In this document: positions 34,504 through 44,627 of the stretch, piece by piece
Layout: each line of letters begins with the position of its first letter
How positions within the stretch are numbered: position 1 is the stretch's first letter
From: Bacillota bacterium
GTDB lineage: Bacteria; Bacillota; SHA-98; UBA4971
Direction: 5' to 3'
DNA length: 48,667 nt
Assembly: GCA_030024085.1 (NCBI GenBank)
Contig: JASEJE010000023.1
Location: forward strand, 1 to 48,667
Position numbers and translations under genes: made by a program
Notes under the pieces: model-generated
Database searches by the model: none
What the model was told of the DNA's origin: nothing
The model's input: the letters and a program-made list of their open reading frames with translations, nothing else

Positions 34504-36243
34504 TTGGCGGATTGCGTCTGGAGCGTGGCGGGGCTTCCCTGTGACGCGGAGGAAAGGGCAAGAGTGCTGTCACGGAATCTTGGTGTGCCCCCACTTGTGG
34601 GCAGGGTCATGTTCCTTCGAGGGATCGAAGACCCCGGGGCAGGGGCCGAGTTCCTCAGGGCCGACCCGGACGACCTCGTTGACCCGTTCCTCCTGCCTGA
34701 CATGGAGAAGGCCGTGGTCCGGGTGCTTCGGGCGGTGCACGACGGCGAGAGGATCAGGATATACGGAGACTATGACGTGGACGGTATAACGTCCACGTGC
34801 GTGCTACTGAACGTGCTCAAGAGCCTCGGCGCCGACGTGGATTATTACATCCCTGACCGCCTCGGTGAAGGCTACGGGCTGAACCTCGAGGCTATCGAGA
34901 AGGCGGCGGCCTCCGGCGCCTCGCTTCTCATCACCGTGGATTGCGGGATCACCGCGGTCGACGAAGTCGAGCTTGCACGCGAGCGCGGGATGGATGTCGT
35001 CATCACGGACCACCACGAGCCTGCCGACGTTCTCCCGAGGGCACGCGCGCTGGTGAACCCCAAGCGCGTAGACTCCAACTACCCGTTTCGAGATCTCGCG
35101 GGGGTGGGGGTGGCCTACAAACTCGCCTCAGCACTCTTGCGCGCCCGGGCCGGCACGCTCGACGCCCCCGTGCCGCCGGATGAGATCCTCGAGCTCGTGG
35201 CGCTTGGCACCATCTCCGACGTGGCCCCGCTTACCAGCGAGAACAGGGTCTTTGCGAAGCACGGCCTTGCCAGGCTGAACGCCACGTCGAACCTGGGCCT
35301 TCGTGCCCTCATAGATGTTTCGGGGCTTGCCGGCCGCGAGATAGGGGTGGGCGCTGTGGGCTTCTCCCTCGGCCCGCGCCTGAACGCCGCGGGCAGGCTC
35401 GGGGATGCCACGCTCTGCGTGGACCTTCTCACCACGTCGTCCCCGGAGAGGGCTGCCGAGATCGCGTCCGTGCTCGACAGGGCGAACCAGGAGCGGCAGT
35501 CCCTGGAGCAGGCCATTCTCGAGAAGGCCTCGTCGATGGTCAAGATGACGGCAGACGGAGAGGCCGAGGACGCCGTGCTGGTGCTGGCGGGCGAGGGGTG
35601 GCACGCCGGGGTGATCGGCATCGTCGCTTCGCGCCTGGTAGAGCGGTTCTGGCGTCCCGTCATCCTTATAAGCATGGACGGCGACGAGGGGCGCGGGTCC
35701 GGAAGGAGCATAGACGCGTTCGACCTATATGGGGGGCTCGTCCAGTGCGCCGACCTCCTAAAGGAGTTCGGCGGCCATCGCCACGCGGCGGGGCTCGCCA
35801 TATCGCGGGACGCCGTGGACGCTCTCCGCGAACGCTTGAACCACGTGGGCCGGAGCATGCTCACCCCGGAGGACCTCGTGCGAAAGGTCACCTGCGACCT
35901 CGAGGTGCGGTTCGGCGAGATCGACCTCGCAGCGGCGGAAGGCCTCGCCATGCTGGCCCCGTTCGGTGCGGGGAACCCCGTGCCGACCTTCATTTCCAGG
36001 GGCGTGCGGCTGGTGGAGTATCGCGGCGTCGGGGCCGAGGCGAGACACCTCAAGATGAAGCTTGCCCAGGACGGCGTGGTGCTCGATGCCATCGGGTTCG
36101 GCCTCGGCAACATGGCGCCGGTGCTCTTCACGAGGGGCGCGAGAGAGGTCGACATCATATACACCATCGAGGTCAACCAGTGGAACGGCACAAGGCAGGC
36201 CCAACTCAGCATAAAAGAGTTGCGGGAGGCTGTAAGAACCTGA
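34504..36243 (+). CDS. recJ: Single-stranded-DNA-specific exonuclease RecJ
   Basis: 579 aa 5'-3' exonuclease of recombination and repair. DHH-family motifs are in order: IYGDYDVDG, VDCGI, ITDHHEP, the DHHA1 motif GGHRHAAG and a C-terminal OB-like domain. TTG 34504 has TGGAGGA (34489-34495) 8 nt upstream; in-frame sequence before it runs into repeat R7. It heads the housekeeping run, with relA following 38 bp later behind its own -10 box. Confidence 0.95.
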   Translation: MADCVWSVAGLPCDAEERARVLSRNLGVPPLVGRVMFLRGIEDPGAGAEFLRADPDDLVDPFLLPDMEKAVVRVLRAVHDGERIRIYGDYDVDGITSTCVLLNVLKSLGADVDYYIPDRLGEGYGLNLEAIEKAAASGASLLITVDCGITAVDEVELARERGMDVVITDHHEPADVLPRARALVNPKRVDSNYPFRDLAGVGVAYKLASALLRARAGTLDAPVPPDEILELVALGTISDVAPLTSENRVFAKHGLARLNATSNLGLRALIDVSGLAGREIGVGAVGFSLGPRLNAAGRLGDATLCVDLLTTSSPERAAEIASVLDRANQERQSLEQAILEKASSMVKMTADGEAEDAVLVLAGEGWHAGVIGIVASRLVERFWRPVILISMDGDEGRGSGRSIDAFDLYGGLVQCADLLKEFGGHRHAAGLAISRDAVDALRERLNHVGRSMLTPEDLVRKVTCDLEVRFGEIDLAAAEGLAMLAPFGAGNPVPTFISRGVRLVEYRGVGAEARHLKMKLAQDGVVLDAIGFGLGNMAPVLFTRGAREVDIIYTIEVNQWNGTRQAQLSIKELREAVRT

Positions 36244-36252
36244 CGGTTGTTG

Positions 36253-36258
36253 TATAAT
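36253..36258 (+). promoter_or_regulatory. -10 box for relA
   Basis: TATAAT, just after the recJ stop and 24 bp before the relA GTG. No strong -35 at standard spacing. It suggests that relA can be transcribed apart from recJ with a very short leader. Confidence 0.55.
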
Positions 36259-36281
36259 TGGGTGTATAGGAACGGCAGCAG

Positions 36282-38456
36282 GTGGTTACTGTGGAGCAAG
36301 GCATAGACGAGATCCTGGAAAGAATAAAGCGCTATGCTCCTGAGGCCGACCTCAGCGGAGTGAGGAGGGCCTACGAGTTTGCCGCGCGCGCCCACGCCGG
36401 GCAGCGGCGCGACTCGGGGGATTCTTTCATCTTTCATCCCCTGGGGGTCGCGGGGATCCTTTCCGACCTCGAGATGGACGTCACGACCATCGCAGCAGGT
36501 CTGCTTCATGACGTAATCGAGGATACGCCGGTCACCCTGGACCAGGTCAGGGCGGAGTTCGGTCAGGAAGTGAGCCTGCTGGTCGACGGCGTGACGAAGC
36601 TGGGCAGGCTCCCTTTCATGTCCAGGGAGGAGCAGCAGGCCGAGAACCTGCGCAAGATGTTCCTGGCGATGGCCCAGGACATCAGGGTGGTCCTCATAAA
36701 ACTGGCCGACAGGCTTCACAACATGCGCACCCTGGGGCATCTCCCCTGGGACAGGCAGGCGAGGATAGCCAGGGAGACGCTGGAGATTTACGCTCCGCTC
36801 GCACATCGCCTCGGCATGTGGAGGATAAAGTGGGAGCTGGAAGACCTTGCCCTGAGGTACCTGGAGCCTGGCGAGTACTATAAGCTGGTCGAGAAGGTGG
36901 CGCGGAAGCGCAAGGAGCGGGAGGGGCTCATCGAGGAGGCAAAGGCCGTGCTCAAGAAGACCCTCGATGACGCCCGTATTCCGTGTGAACTCCAGGGGCG
37001 CGCGAAGCATTTCTACAGCATCTACGAAAAGATGCGGCTGAAGGGCAAGGCTTTCGAGGAGATATACGACCTCATCGCCATCAGGATCATACTGAACAGC
37101 GTGAGAGATTGTTACGCGGTCCTCGGGATGGTCCACTCGCTGTGGAAGCCGATGCCGGGCCGGTTCAAGGACTATATCGCAATGCCGAAGTCCAACATGT
37201 ATCAGTCGCTCCACACGACGGTCATCGGTCCCGCCGGGGAGCCTCTCGAGATACAGATCCGCACCTGGGAGATGCACCGTACCGCTGAGTACGGTATCGC
37301 GGCGCACTGGCGGTACAAAGAGGGAACCCGCACCGTCAACGAGTTCGAGGAGAAGCTGTCGTGGCTGCGTCAGCTGCTGGAATGGCAGCGGGACATGAAA
37401 GACGTCCACGACTTCATGGAGACATTGAAGATCGACCTCTTCAAAGACGAGGTTTTCGTTTTCACCCCGAAGGGCGACGTCAAGAACCTCCCTGCAGGGT
37501 CCACCCCGGTGGACTTCGCTTACAGCGTCCACACAGACATAGGCCACCGCTGCACCGGAGCCAGGATTAACGGCAAGATGGTGCCCCTGGATTACCAGCT
37601 CACCAACGGCGACATCGTGGAGATAATCACCTCGAAGGGGCCGGGGGCCCCGAGCCTCGACTGGCTGGCCTTCGTCAAGACATCGAAGGCGCGCAACAAG
37701 ATACGCCAGTGGGTGAGGGAGGAGCGCCGCGAGGAGGCGGTGCCACGCGGGCGCGAGCTCATCGAGAAGGAGCTTCGCCGCCAGGGCCTCGAGGTCCACG
37801 AGAATCTCAAGGAGGATAAGCTCCTGGCCGCCGCGAAGCGCCTGGGCTTCACCGACCCCGAAGACCTGCTCGCTTCCGTCGGGGACGGCAAGGTGTCCGC
37901 TACCATGGCCGTGGCGCGGATCGTCCCCGAGAAAGAGGAGAAGGAGCCGACCCAGCTCGCCCCGAGGCGCAGGCGCCTCTCCGGGCAAGGGGTCAGAGTC
38001 AAGGGAGTGGACAACGTCCTGGTCAGGATGGCGAAGTGCTGCAACCCCGTGCCAGGGGACGAGATCATCGGCTACATCACGAGGGGCAAGGGCATATCCG
38101 TGCACCGCCGTGACTGCCCCAATGTCGCGTGGCTCAAGAGCTCGCCTGAGCGTAACATCGAAGTGGAGTGGGAGTTCGGCGTGGACAACTCTTACCCCGT
38201 CGAGCTGGAGATCGAGGCCCACGACAGGGCGGCGCTCCTCTCGAACATCATGTCCGCCATCACGGAGCTTCGCACGAACATCAGTGCGGTGAACGCGAGG
38301 ACGACGAGCGATCACACGGCGGTCGTGAATATCGTGGTCGAGATAAGCGGCGTGGATCATCTCAACTCCATCATGAGCAGGGTGAGGCGCGTCCACGGCG
38401 TCACCGACGTCCACAGGGCGCATCAGGTGGGCGTACACCAGTTGCAGTCGGTGTAG
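36282..38456 (+). CDS. relA: Bifunctional (p)ppGpp synthetase/hydrolase (Rel)
   Basis: 724 aa. HD hydrolase domain (about 45-150) with intact HD in LLHDVIEDT, synthetase domain (about 240-350) with [13 protein letters not shown] and [12 protein letters not shown] domain (about 395-455), a zinc-finger/helical region with CCNP, and a C-terminal ACT domain. Intact HD and synthetase motifs indicate that it both makes and degrades (p)ppGpp, as usual for the single Rel of Bacillota. GTG 36282 is kept, although GTG 36291 is equally well placed after AGGTGG. Confidence 0.96.
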   Translation: MVTVEQGIDEILERIKRYAPEADLSGVRRAYEFAARAHAGQRRDSGDSFIFHPLGVAGILSDLEMDVTTIAAGLLHDVIEDTPVTLDQVRAEFGQEVSLLVDGVTKLGRLPFMSREEQQAENLRKMFLAMAQDIRVVLIKLADRLHNMRTLGHLPWDRQARIARETLEIYAPLAHRLGMWRIKWELEDLALRYLEPGEYYKLVEKVARKRKEREGLIEEAKAVLKKTLDDARIPCELQGRAKHFYSIYEKMRLKGKAFEEIYDLIAIRIILNSVRDCYAVLGMVHSLWKPMPGRFKDYIAMPKSNMYQSLHTTVIGPAGEPLEIQIRTWEMHRTAEYGIAAHWRYKEGTRTVNEFEEKLSWLRQLLEWQRDMKDVHDFMETLKIDLFKDEVFVFTPKGDVKNLPAGSTPVDFAYSVHTDIGHRCTGARINGKMVPLDYQLTNGDIVEIITSKGPGAPSLDWLAFVKTSKARNKIRQWVREERREEAVPRGRELIEKELRRQGLEVHENLKEDKLLAAAKRLGFTDPEDLLASVGDGKVSATMAVARIVPEKEEKEPTQLAPRRRRLSGQGVRVKGVDNVLVRMAKCCNPVPGDEIIGYITRGKGISVHRRDCPNVAWLKSSPERNIEVEWEFGVDNSYPVELEIEAHDRAALLSNIMSAITELRTNISAVNARTTSDHTAVVNIVVEISGVDHLNSIMSRVRRVHGVTDVHRAHQVGVHQLQSV

Positions 38457-38464
38457 GCGGGATC

Positions 38465-38914
38465 ATGAGAGCTGTCGTGCAACGGGCGAAATCGGCACGC
38501 GTCACGGTGGACGGCGAGACGGTTGGGCGGATAGGCCCGGGGCTTGTCGTCTTTCTTGGTGTGGGCGCGGACGATACGAGGGACGATGCCCGGTACCTCG
38601 CGGAGAAGGTCGCGAACCTCCGGGTCCTCGATGATGAAGCTGGGAAGATGAACCTCTCGTGCCTGGATCTGGAGCTGCCGGTCCTTGCGGTTTCGCAGTT
38701 CACTCTGTACGGCGACTGCCGGCGAGGGCGGCGGCCCAGCTTCACCGAAGCCGCGCCGCCGGAGAAGGGGCTTGAGCTGTACAACGTGTTTACCGAGGAG
38801 CTGCGGCGGACAGGCCTCGAGGTCGAGACGGGCAGGTTCCAGGCGGTCATGACGGTATCCGTGGAGAACGACGGCCCTGTGACCATCCTGCTGGATAGCA
38901 GGAAGCGATTCTGA
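38465..38914 (+). CDS. dtd: D-aminoacyl-tRNA deacylase
   Basis: 149 aa. Removes D-amino acids mischarged on tRNA. The [17 protein letters not shown] active-site segment and the NDGPVT (Gly-cisPro) motif are present, and the length is standard. It starts 8 bp after relA, as in many Bacillota, and is co-transcribed with it. Confidence 0.96.
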   Translation: MRAVVQRAKSARVTVDGETVGRIGPGLVVFLGVGADDTRDDARYLAEKVANLRVLDDEAGKMNLSCLDLELPVLAVSQFTLYGDCRRGRRPSFTEAAPPEKGLELYNVFTEELRRTGLEVETGRFQAVMTVSVENDGPVTILLDSRKRF

Positions 38915-38999
38915 GGCTATGACACTGGACCTTCGTCGCATTGGGGACGGGCGTTCGGTCGTCGGCGGGACGTGCAGTCGGGGGCAGGAGGATGGCGCG

Positions 39000-39650
39000 A
39001 TGATTGTGCGGACGGTAACCGTGGGCGCGCTCGACACAAACTGCTATGTGGTGGGGTGCGAGAGATCGCGCAAGGCAATCGTGATCGACCCCGGCGCCGA
39101 GCCGGAGAAGATCCTGGCCGCGCTTCGGGAGGAGCGCCTGGAGTGCGACATGATCGTGAACACCCACGGCCACATGGACCACATCGCTGCGAACGGCGCC
39201 CTGAAGGCGGCGACCGGCGCGCCCATCGCCATACACAGCGACGACGCGCGTGCGCTCCTGGACCCCTCTGTGAACCTCTCGGAATTTGTCATGCGTGGGC
39301 GCGCATCCAGGCTTGGACCCGGGTCCGGGCCTGGGTCTCGCGAGGCCGAAAGCCCTCAGGCCGACAGGCTGCTCGCAGAGGGCGACGATGTCGAGGTCGG
39401 AGATGTGAAGCTGCGCGTGGTCCATACACCCGGACACACGCCCGGGAGCGTATCGCTCGTCGGCGAGGGCGTCGTGTTCTCAGGCGACACGCTCTTCGCC
39501 GGGGGCGGAGTCGGGCGCACGGATTTCCCGGGCGGCTCGTACGACTCACTAGTGAAGTCCATCGAGGAGAAGCTGTTCACCCTCCCGGACGAGACGGTCG
39601 TGTACCCGGGACACGGTCCCTGTACCAGGATCGGTAGAGAGAGATGGTAG
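39000..39650 (+). CDS. Metallo-beta-lactamase-fold hydrolase (YqgX/glyoxalase II-like)
   Basis: 216 aa with the two-metal signature THGHMDH, HTPGHTPGS and SGDTLFAGGGVGRTDFPGG. It resembles the YqgX/YcbL group of glyoxalase II-like thioester hydrolases; the substrate is not determined. A Gly/Pro/Ser-rich stretch (LGPGSGPGS, about 100-112) interrupts the usual sequence. ATG 39000 has AGGAGG (38986-38991) 8 nt upstream. The place between dtd and hisS is common in Clostridia. Confidence 0.9.
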   Translation: MIVRTVTVGALDTNCYVVGCERSRKAIVIDPGAEPEKILAALREERLECDMIVNTHGHMDHIAANGALKAATGAPIAIHSDDARALLDPSVNLSEFVMRGRASRLGPGSGPGSREAESPQADRLLAEGDDVEVGDVKLRVVHTPGHTPGSVSLVGEGVVFSGDTLFAGGGVGRTDFPGGSYDSLVKSIEEKLFTLPDETVVYPGHGPCTRIGRERW

Positions 39651-39757
39651 GTCTCCCGCGTACGGCGGGTACGTGGGGATCTCAGGGCCCCGGGCAGTGC
39701 AGTCGCGGGGCCGCGGGGCGCGGGGTTCACCGCGGGGTTTGCGGGGTCGCGATGCGA

Positions 39758-39787
39758 TTGACAGGAAGGCGGGAGGTCAGGTAGAAT
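39758..39787 (+). promoter_or_regulatory. Sigma-A promoter for the SurA-TPR gene
   Basis: TTGACA (39758-39763), 18-bp spacer, TAGAAT (39782-39787). It lies about 30 bp before the ATG and may also serve hisS and aspS. Confidence 0.8.
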
Positions 39788-39815
39788 CACAGCGTGCCGC
39801 CAAGAATAGGGGGAG

Positions 39816-41033
39816 ATGCCTTTGTTCCAGGGCTTTCGGGGGAAGAAGAGCTCACGGCTCACGAAGGCGGTCATCATAATCATATCCGTTACGTTCGTCG
39901 GTGGGCTTGCGTATACTGGCACCGTCTTCATGACACGGCCTTCTGCCAGTGAACTCGGGACGATCGCCAGCGTGAACGGCAAGAACATCGGCTGGGAGCT
40001 CGTGGACCGCAACTTCAAGAACGCGCTTCTGGCAGAGTATGACAACACCGGCAGGGTCCTGCCGGAAACGCGGGGCCCCATACGGGCGTCGGTGGTCGAC
40101 CAGATCATCAACAGTATCCTCATAACCGACGCCGTGAAGAAGGAAAAGATCCAGGTCCCTGCAAAGCAGGTCGAGGACGAATTCAAGCGGCAGAAGGACG
40201 CCTTCCCGAACGAGCAGGCGTTCCAGACGGCGCTTAAAGAGAACAACCTGACCGCAAGCGAGCTCAAGAAGCAGATCCGCGAGAGCCTCGCCGTCCAGAC
40301 CCTCTTCGCGCTCGTTAAGTCGAATGCCTCCGTGTCGGAAGATGCGGTCAAGGAGGCCTACACGAAGGAAACGGGCAAGCCCGCGGAGGGCAAGGATTTC
40401 GAGGACAAGCGCGCGGAAATAGAGGGCAGACTGAGGTCCACGGCGGAGCAGGAGGCCTTGCTCACATGGCTTGACGGGCTGAAAAAGGACGCTAAGATAG
40501 AGATATACGACCCTGAGATCCGGGCCGTGAAAAGGCTCCAGGAGAAAGCGTACGATGAGGCCATCGTCGAGTACGGCGAGGCCGTCAAGAAGGAACCCGA
40601 CAACGCTTATTTATACGTCGGACTTGCCCAGGCTCACCTCGGCAAGAAGGACATTGCCGGGGCCACGCAGGCGCTCGAGAAGGCGAGAGACCTGTACCCC
40701 GAGGAACCCTATATCAGGCTGCTCCTCGGCACGGTGTACCGCGATGCGGGCTCTCCTGACAAGGCAAGGCAGGAGTTCCGGACCGCTTCCGAGCATGGTG
40801 GGCTCGACATCCTGCTGCACATCCGTCTCCAGTCCCTCTTCAAGAGCATGGGCTTTGATGACGATGCCGCGGCGGAGCAGGCCAGGGTCGCAGAGATTCG
40901 TGACCTCCTCGAGCGCAGGAACAAGGCGGCGGGTGCTCCCGGCGCGCCTTCAGCGGCTGATACCCAGGAGAGCGGCAATGCGCCCGCTGGGAAGAGCGTC
41001 GGCGGAAACGGGCAAAGCGACACGAAGAAGTAG
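39816..41033 (+). CDS. Membrane-anchored SurA-N-like and TPR protein
   Basis: 405 aa. One N-terminal membrane helix (about 16-38), then a SurA/PrsA-type chaperone N-domain (about 45-200: IASVNGKNIGWELVDRNF, VVDQIINSILI), no parvulin domain, then two or three TPR units (EAIVEYGEAVKKEPDNAYLY, GATQALEKARDLYPEEPYIR) and a low-complexity tail. It is probably an extracytoplasmic folding or assembly factor tethered to the membrane. AGGGGGAG lies almost against ATG 39816, so TTG 39822 may be used. Confidence 0.78.
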   Translation: MPLFQGFRGKKSSRLTKAVIIIISVTFVGGLAYTGTVFMTRPSASELGTIASVNGKNIGWELVDRNFKNALLAEYDNTGRVLPETRGPIRASVVDQIINSILITDAVKKEKIQVPAKQVEDEFKRQKDAFPNEQAFQTALKENNLTASELKKQIRESLAVQTLFALVKSNASVSEDAVKEAYTKETGKPAEGKDFEDKRAEIEGRLRSTAEQEALLTWLDGLKKDAKIEIYDPEIRAVKRLQEKAYDEAIVEYGEAVKKEPDNAYLYVGLAQAHLGKKDIAGATQALEKARDLYPEEPYIRLLLGTVYRDAGSPDKARQEFRTASEHGGLDILLHIRLQSLFKSMGFDDDAAAEQARVAEIRDLLERRNKAAGAPGAPSAADTQESGNAPAGKSVGGNGQSDTKK

Positions 41034-41072
41034 AAGCGACGTATAGAAGCGGTAGGCAAAGGAGGCCGGCCG

Positions 41073-42374
41073 ATGGCCGAGTTGAGGGCGCCGAGGGGCA
41101 CCGCGGACGTGCTTCCCGACGAGTCGGACCTGTGGCTTCGCGTCGAGGAAACGGTGCGCCGGGTATGCCGGAGCGCCGGTTACGGCGAGATCCGAACCCC
41201 CATCTTCGAGCACACCGAGCTATTCGAGCGCGGAGTGGGCGCGGTCACAGACATCGTCGAAAAGGAGATGTATACGTTTCAGGACAAGGCCGGGCGCAGC
41301 ATAACGCTGCGCCCGGAGGGCACCGCTCCCTGTATGCGGGCATACCTGGAGCATAACCTGAAAGGGTGGCCCCAGCCGGTGAAGATGTACTACATCGGGC
41401 CCATGTTCCGCTACGAGCGGCCGCAGTCGGGGAGGTTCAGGCAGCATACGCAGTTCGGCGTGGAGGCCGTCGGCTCTCCCGACCCGGCTCTCGATGCCGA
41501 GGTCGTGTCCATACTGGTGGGCGTGTACAGAAATCTTGGTCTTGCCGGGTTCGTCATCCACCTCAACACCATCGGGTGCCCGCGCTGCCGTCCGCGCTAC
41601 AAGGAGGCCCTCGTGCAGGCACTCGCAGGGCGCGTGGAGGAGCTGTGCCCCGACTGCCGCAGGAGGCTGGAGCGGAACCCCTTGCGCGTGCTCGACTGCA
41701 AGAACGAGGTATGCCGCGAGATCTCCAGGGACGTCCCGACGGTATTTGAGTTCCTGTGCGATGAGTGCAGGGACCACTTTGAGGGCGTGACGACGTACCT
41801 CAGGGCGCTCGAGCTCGAGTACGAGGTCGATCCGAGGATCGTGCGGGGGCTCGATTATTACACCAAGACCGTGTTCGAAGTGGTCCACGCCGAGCTCGGC
41901 GCGCAGGACGTGCTCGGCGGGGGCGGCAGGTACGACGGCCTTGCCGAGGATCTCGGAGGGGATCACACGCCGGGAGTGGGATTCGCAGCGGGCATCGAGA
42001 GGGCTGTCATGGTCCTCAAGACCGCCAGGGCCGCCTCGGCTGGAGTCGGCGCGAGCGCCGCCGCGGCCCCGGGGCCGGGCGTCAGCGTGTTCGTTGCGAC
42101 GATGGGCGCCCCGGCCAGGCTCGAGGGCTTCCGACTCGTCCAGGCGCTCCGGGAGCGTGGGGTGTCCGCCGACCTCGACCACATGGACCGGAGCCTTAAG
42201 GCCCAGATGAAGCACGCGAACAGAGTTGGAGCCGCGAAGGTGGTCATCCTCGGCGAAGAGGAATTGAGGGCCGGCGCGGCGACGGTGAAGGACATGTCCA
42301 CAAGTGAGCAGTCCCAGGTCACCCTTGACAGGCTGGAAGACGTCGTCTCAGGTGGCGGGCATACGGAGAAGTGA
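41073..42374 (+). CDS. hisS: Histidyl-tRNA synthetase
   Basis: 433 aa class II synthetase. Motif 2 (YYIGPMFRYERPQSGRFRQH), the histidine-binding LDYYTKTVFEV and motif 3 (GFAAGIERAVMVL) are present. A cysteine-rich insertion (CPRC, CPDC, CDEC) is seen, as in some clostridial HisRS. An Ala/Gly-rich linker (ASAGVGASAAAAPGPG) joins the catalytic and anticodon-binding domains. AAGGAGG precedes ATG 41073. No T-box leader: only 39 bp separate it from the previous gene. Confidence 0.96.
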   Translation: MAELRAPRGTADVLPDESDLWLRVEETVRRVCRSAGYGEIRTPIFEHTELFERGVGAVTDIVEKEMYTFQDKAGRSITLRPEGTAPCMRAYLEHNLKGWPQPVKMYYIGPMFRYERPQSGRFRQHTQFGVEAVGSPDPALDAEVVSILVGVYRNLGLAGFVIHLNTIGCPRCRPRYKEALVQALAGRVEELCPDCRRRLERNPLRVLDCKNEVCREISRDVPTVFEFLCDECRDHFEGVTTYLRALELEYEVDPRIVRGLDYYTKTVFEVVHAELGAQDVLGGGGRYDGLAEDLGGDHTPGVGFAAGIERAVMVLKTARAASAGVGASAAAAPGPGVSVFVATMGAPARLEGFRLVQALRERGVSADLDHMDRSLKAQMKHANRVGAAKVVILGEEELRAGAATVKDMSTSEQSQVTLDRLEDVVSGGGHTEK

Positions 42375-42379
42375 GGTTT

Positions 42380-44194
42380 ATGCAGAAAAGGACACACATG
42401 GCAGGAGAGCTTTCCGAGGATGTCGTGGGGTCGAAGGTGACGCTGGCCGGCTGGGTCGCAAGGCGCAGAGACCTGGGCGGCCTCGTGTTCATAGACCTTC
42501 GGGATCGCTCCGGGAGCGCGCAAGTGGTCTTCAACCCCGAGGTGGCGCCGGAAGCGCACGACAGGGCTGAGAGGCTGGGTGGCGAGGATGTGATCATGGT
42601 CACGGGCACCGTCGTGAGACGCCCGCCAGGCACCGAGAACCCGTCGATTCCGACGGGCACCATCGACGTGGTGGCCGACTGCCTCGATGTCCTCTCAAAA
42701 TCAAAGACCCCCCCGTTCTACATAGTCGAGGATCTGGATGCCGACGAGCTTCTGAGGTTGCGATACCGGTATCTCGACCTTCGCAGGCCCGACATGCAGC
42801 GCGGCCTCATCTTCAGGCACAGGCTCACCATGGCCGTGCGAAGATTCCTCGATTCCCGCGGGTTCATCGAGGTTGAAACGCCGATGTTCATCAAGAGCAC
42901 GCCTGAGGGGGCGCGGGACTACGTGGTGCCGAGCCGGCTCAACCCCGGGAAGTTCTACGCCTTGCCGCAGTCGCCGCAGCTTTTCAAGCAGCTTCTCATG
43001 GTGGCCGGCTTCGACCGCTATTTCCAGATCGCGAGGTGCTTCCGGGACGAAGACCTCCGCGCCGACCGCCAGCCGGAGTTCACGCAGATAGACATAGAGA
43101 TGTCGTTCGTTGACCGCGACGACGTGCTGTCTCTCACAGAGGACATGATGGCCGCGTCAATAGAGGAAACCCTGGGTGTGCGCGTGACGACGCCCTTCCC
43201 GAGGCTGTCGTACGCTGAGGCCATGGAGAGGTACGGGTCGGACAAGCCCGACATCCGGTTCGGGATGGAGCTGGTCGACATCGGGAATGCTGTCAAGGGG
43301 TCGGGCTTCAGGGTCTTCCGCGAGGCCATCGCGGGCGGCGGCAGGGCGATGGCCATCGTGGCGCCGGGATGCGGGGGATTCTCCCGCCGCGAGGTGGGCG
43401 AGCTCGAGGGCATGGCGAAGGAGTTCGGCGCCGGAGGGATTGTGTCCATCGCGGTATCGGGGGGCGAGGGTGACGGCCTCGAGTTCCGGTCGCCGGTGCG
43501 CAAGTTTCTCTCGGATGACGAACTTGCGGGAATTGTGCGGCTGACCGGGGCGGGCGACGGGGATCTCATTCTCGTTGCAGCCGGCCCCGGCCCTGTGGTT
43601 CGGAACGTCATGGGCAGGCTGCGCCTCCACCTTGGTTCGAGGCTGGGCCTCATCCCCGAGGACGAGATGGCGTTCGCGTGGGTTGTTGACTTCCCGCTCC
43701 TCGAGTTCAGCGAGGAGGAGGGGAGGCTCGTGGCGGTTCACCACCCGTTCACAGCTCCGCTGGAGGAGGATCTCGACCTCCTGGAGACAGACCCTCTCGC
43801 AGTGCGCGCCAACATGTACGATCTGGTCATGAATGGCGTGGAGCTTGGGAGCGGGAGCATCAGGGCGCACAGGCGCGACGTGCAGGAAAGGATATTCAGT
43901 GCGCTGGGCCTCGGCCCTGAGGAGGCGCGTGAGAAGTTCGGGTTCCTGCTGGAGGCTTTCGAGTATGGCGCACCGCCGCACGGCGGGATCGCCCTGGGGT
44001 TCGACAGGGTGGTGATGTTGCTTGCGGGGCGCAAGACCATCCGCGACGTCATCGCGTTCCCCAAGACTCAGCGCGCCATATGCCCCATGACCGGCGCGCC
44101 GGGGCCGATCTCGCGACGGCAACTCGATGAGCTGCACATAGAAGTGGTGAACGGCGAGAGAGTAGACCCCGGGAGCGGCACGCGGGAACCTTGA
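42380..44194 (+). CDS. aspS: Aspartyl-tRNA synthetase
   Basis: 604 aa bacterial-type AspRS: OB-fold (TLAGWVARRRDLGGLVFIDL), QSPQLFKQ, motif 2 (FQIARCFRDEDLRADRQPEF), bacterial GAD insertion (about 290-420) and motif 3 (GIALGFDRVVMLLAG). ATG 42380 gives MQKRTHMAGEL, aligning with the usual M..RTH..GEL start; ATG 42398 has a better-spaced AAAAGGA but would trim it. It starts 5 bp after the hisS stop and is thus coupled to it. Confidence 0.96.
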   Translation: MQKRTHMAGELSEDVVGSKVTLAGWVARRRDLGGLVFIDLRDRSGSAQVVFNPEVAPEAHDRAERLGGEDVIMVTGTVVRRPPGTENPSIPTGTIDVVADCLDVLSKSKTPPFYIVEDLDADELLRLRYRYLDLRRPDMQRGLIFRHRLTMAVRRFLDSRGFIEVETPMFIKSTPEGARDYVVPSRLNPGKFYALPQSPQLFKQLLMVAGFDRYFQIARCFRDEDLRADRQPEFTQIDIEMSFVDRDDVLSLTEDMMAASIEETLGVRVTTPFPRLSYAEAMERYGSDKPDIRFGMELVDIGNAVKGSGFRVFREAIAGGGRAMAIVAPGCGGFSRREVGELEGMAKEFGAGGIVSIAVSGGEGDGLEFRSPVRKFLSDDELAGIVRLTGAGDGDLILVAAGPGPVVRNVMGRLRLHLGSRLGLIPEDEMAFAWVVDFPLLEFSEEEGRLVAVHHPFTAPLEEDLDLLETDPLAVRANMYDLVMNGVELGSGSIRAHRRDVQERIFSALGLGPEEAREKFGFLLEAFEYGAPPHGGIALGFDRVVMLLAGRKTIRDVIAFPKTQRAICPMTGAPGPISRRQLDELHIEVVNGERVDPGSGTREP

Positions 44195-44219
44195 AATCTG
44201 TTGTGGCGTATGGTATTAT
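44191..44219 (+). promoter_or_regulatory. Strong promoter of the 6S-like RNA
   Basis: TTGAAA (44191-44196), 17-bp spacer, TATTAT (44214-44219) preceded by TGG, giving an extended -10. It overlaps the aspS stop and predicts a start near 44226. Confidence 0.85.
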
Positions 44220-44226
44220 TGCTGTG

Positions 44227-44440
44227 GCAAACAAGTGAAGAGCCAAGGACCCTACCGTGTGCGATGTGATGCTGGTAACTTCTGTTCCAACACCATATGA
44301 AAGGGAGCCTGGACTCCGGGTGTGGCGCGTATGCCGTGCGAACGTGCGGACACGTAAAGTACCCGGGAGGGCACCCACCTGCAGGGCGCAGGGATATGAG
44401 ATGTTACCGGTAAGACGGCACGGTGGGGTCTTCTTTTTGT
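44227..44440 (+). ncRNA. ssrS: 6S-like regulatory RNA
   Basis: About 210 nt with no ORF, driven by a strong promoter. GACCCTACCGTG (44248-44259) pairs with CACGGTGGGGTC (44419-44430) over 12 bp as a closing stem; CTGGTAAC / GTTACCGG and CTCCGGGT / ACCCGGGAG extend a long rod with a wide unpaired middle, as in 6S RNA. A T-rich run follows the closing stem. In Bacillus a 6S RNA lies just after aspS (established knowledge). 6S RNA binds the sigma-A holoenzyme as an open-promoter mimic. Identity is inferred from structure and place; no profile search was possible. Confidence 0.7.
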
Positions 44441-44458
44441 CTTTTTGCGGCCCACGGT
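44419..44458 (+). terminator. Terminator of the 6S-like RNA
   Basis: The 3' strand of the closing stem runs into TTCTTTTTGTCTTTTT, a T-rich tract suited to intrinsic termination. Confidence 0.6.
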
Positions 44459-44627
44459 GAGGCTTCGAGCCCCGGTCCGCCCGAAAAGAGCTTGCGCGGC
44501 CGGCACGAATATGCAACAATGGAAACACGGAACACACGCTCGCCCGAGTCCCGCGATAGCGCTGTTCTGTAGCGGGCTCTGCGGCGTTCTCTGAACGCAG
44601 ATCCGGTGTACTGGCGGGTGACCACTG

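Noticed and set aside
35115-38438. Open frame of about 1,100 codons on the - strand across recJ and relA
   Set aside because: Antisense to two certain genes; long antisense frames are expected in GC-rich coding DNA, and the translation has no family motif.
41034-41072. T-box leader for hisS
   Set aside because: Only 39 bp lie between genes, too short for a T-box.
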